Positions 17,879-18,378 of a stretch of 18,378 bases of DNA are shown one piece after another. The translations under genes and the position numbers were made by a program. Numbering within the stretch: position 1 is the first letter of the stretch; every line of letters begins with the position of its first letter. The notes under the pieces were generated by a model. The model saw nothing but the letters and a program-made list of their open reading frames with translations. It had not been told where the DNA came from and searched no databases. The stretch spans positions 127,507-145,884 of the forward strand of contig BEXV01000085.1 in the NCBI GenBank assembly GCA_003118195.1. Reading direction: 5' to 3'. This DNA is from Hemicentrotus pulcherrimus. Its lineage: Eukaryota; Echinodermata; Echinoidea; Camarodonta; Strongylocentrotidae.

Positions 17879-17942
17879 CTTTGCATTGGACTTCAATTAT
17901 TGGCATCCATAAAGCCAAGATAAAGATGACATGAAGATACAT
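17879..17942 (-). CDS. Start exon with signal peptide
   Basis: On the minus strand an ATG at 17942, with A at -3, opens 21 codons: MYLHVIFILALWMPIIEVQC then K. The frame then meets AAAG|GTAAGA, a near-consensus splice donor, leaving phase 1. The first residues form a hydrophobic core ending in Cys, typical of a cleaved signal peptide, so the product would enter the secretory pathway. Reading on without splicing keeps the frame open to about 17712, but that part is GC-rich, Arg/Ala-rich and unlike a secreted domain, so I treat it as intron. The upstream 100 bases contain a short perfect inverted repeat (17961-17980). Which exon follows is uncertain; the candidate at 15470-15573 accepts the same phase. 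Confidence 0.45.
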
Positions 17943-17960
17943 GATGTTAGACTACAACTT

Positions 17961-17980
17961 TGATCGTCGAACAACGATCA
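17961..17980. promoter_or_regulatory. Perfect inverted repeat upstream of the start codon
   Basis: TGATCGT, six bases, ACGATCA: two perfect 7-bp arms about 20 bp upstream of the minus-strand ATG. If transcription starts further right, this lies in the 5' leader as a small hairpin; otherwise it may be a dimer-binding site. No TATA box is obvious. Confidence 0.25.
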
Positions 17981-18319
17981 GCTGGTTTCCAACTTGAGCG
18001 CCGCGTATGATTGTATGCAGTATGCACACATGCATGCAGTCTAGTGTGCAAATGATAATAAGGACGAACTAGTTCGTTCAATTCAGCAAGTAAAGTGCGC
18101 TCCGCGGTACAGTGCAAGCACTCAAAGGAAAGATCGCATCCATGGTTTCATACCAATGTCTTCCACGAATCATCTCATGCTCATCATGACATCATTATAC
18201 ATTCCATTTTTATTTGTAACTGTTATTACAAATATCGAGGGCCAACAAGAATAAAAATGAATAATTCTGGAATAAACTTTCGAGCCTATACACAACGGTC
18301 ACTTCTCTATCCCTTTCAG
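17981..18319. other. Upstream region of the minus-strand gene
   Basis: It has a short CpG-bearing patch near 18000 (gcgccgcg) and repeated ATGCA/GCATGC words at 18010-18045. It probably holds the promoter and 5' leader of the signal-peptide exon. No coding exon is supported here on the minus strand. Confidence 0.25.
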
Positions 18320-18361
18320 GGCCACCTGGACTTTGTAAAACATCTTTCTGATGCCTTCTGA
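18320..18361 (+). CDS. Possible terminal exon, plus strand
   Basis: A strong acceptor with a long pyrimidine tract (tctatccctttcag) is followed by 13 open codons, GHLDFVKHLSDAF, and a TGA. This could be the last coding exon of a plus-strand gene. No upstream plus-strand exon can be tied to it, and the stretch is short enough to be chance. The window ends 17 bases later in poly-C, so no polyadenylation signal can be checked. Confidence 0.15.
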   Translation, partial: GHLDFVKHLSDAF

Positions 18362-18378
18362 GTTTAGCCCCCCCCCCC

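Larger units (their letters stand above)
300..17942 (-). other. Inferred intron-rich gene, minus strand, unidentified protein
   Basis: This is the span of the candidate minus-strand exons listed separately. Seen: a signal-peptide start exon at the right end, and a chain of seven left-half exons of 38-81 bp, each bounded by AG and GT, whose phases join in frame without a stop. Inferred: these belong to one gene transcribed right to left, with introns of a few hundred bases to over 2 kb filled by repeats. The last exon seen (300-376) ends at a donor, so the gene continues beyond the left edge. The right and left halves could equally be two genes, because the exons linking them at 10-15.6 kb are weak. 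The product is not recognised. Confidence 0.4.

Noticed and set aside
1..18378. CRISPR array, phage or bacterial operon
   Set aside because: No regularly spaced direct repeats, no ribosome-binding sites or long frames, and clear eukaryotic repeat structure.

Overview
This window looks like nuclear genomic DNA from a marine invertebrate, most likely an echinoderm, though a mollusc, hemichordate or lancelet cannot be excluded. It is AT-rich. It has no long open frame, no bacterial gene spacing and no rRNA or tRNA gene. It carries many foldback and inverted-repeat elements, one tRNA-derived SINE, and a strong excess of the palindrome TACATGTA. The organism call is inferred from these signs, not from a named gene.

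The main content is a set of small candidate exons on the minus strand, which I read as one intron-rich gene running right to left. At the right end (17879-17942) is a start exon with a signal peptide and a consensus splice donor. In the left half, seven short exons (7269-7349, 6794-6843, 5449-5504, 4837-4906, 3530-3567, 1342-1415 plus 2772, and 300-376) have splice sites and reading phases that join in frame from one to the next. An eighth (5900-5977) could be included or skipped without changing frame. Candidates between 10 and 15.6 kb are weaker and their order is unsettled. I do not recognise the protein. It would be secreted or membrane-bound if the signal exon belongs to it. The gene continues past the left edge.

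The left 2.8 kb is assembled wrongly or from two haplotypes. Single N bases at 1416, 2730 and 11146 join contigs. The piece 1417-2729 repeats the exon at 300-376 and its flank, but with inserted mobile elements. The 41 bases before the first N are identical to the 41 bases after the second N. The simplest reading is that 1-1415 joins directly to 2731 onward, and that 1417-2729 is the other allele dropped into the gap.

Mobile DNA: a ~765-bp element with ~190-bp inverted termini and TTAA flanks (1752-2516), nested in a small foldback repeat; a nearly perfect 377-bp palindromic element with TA flanks (16080-16456); a tRNA-derived SINE (about 9325-9661); and dispersed arms of the small foldback family. 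Simple-sequence tracts include G-rich runs near 12032 and 16640-16833, a pyrimidine tract at 12380-12500, and poly-G/poly-C at the two window ends.
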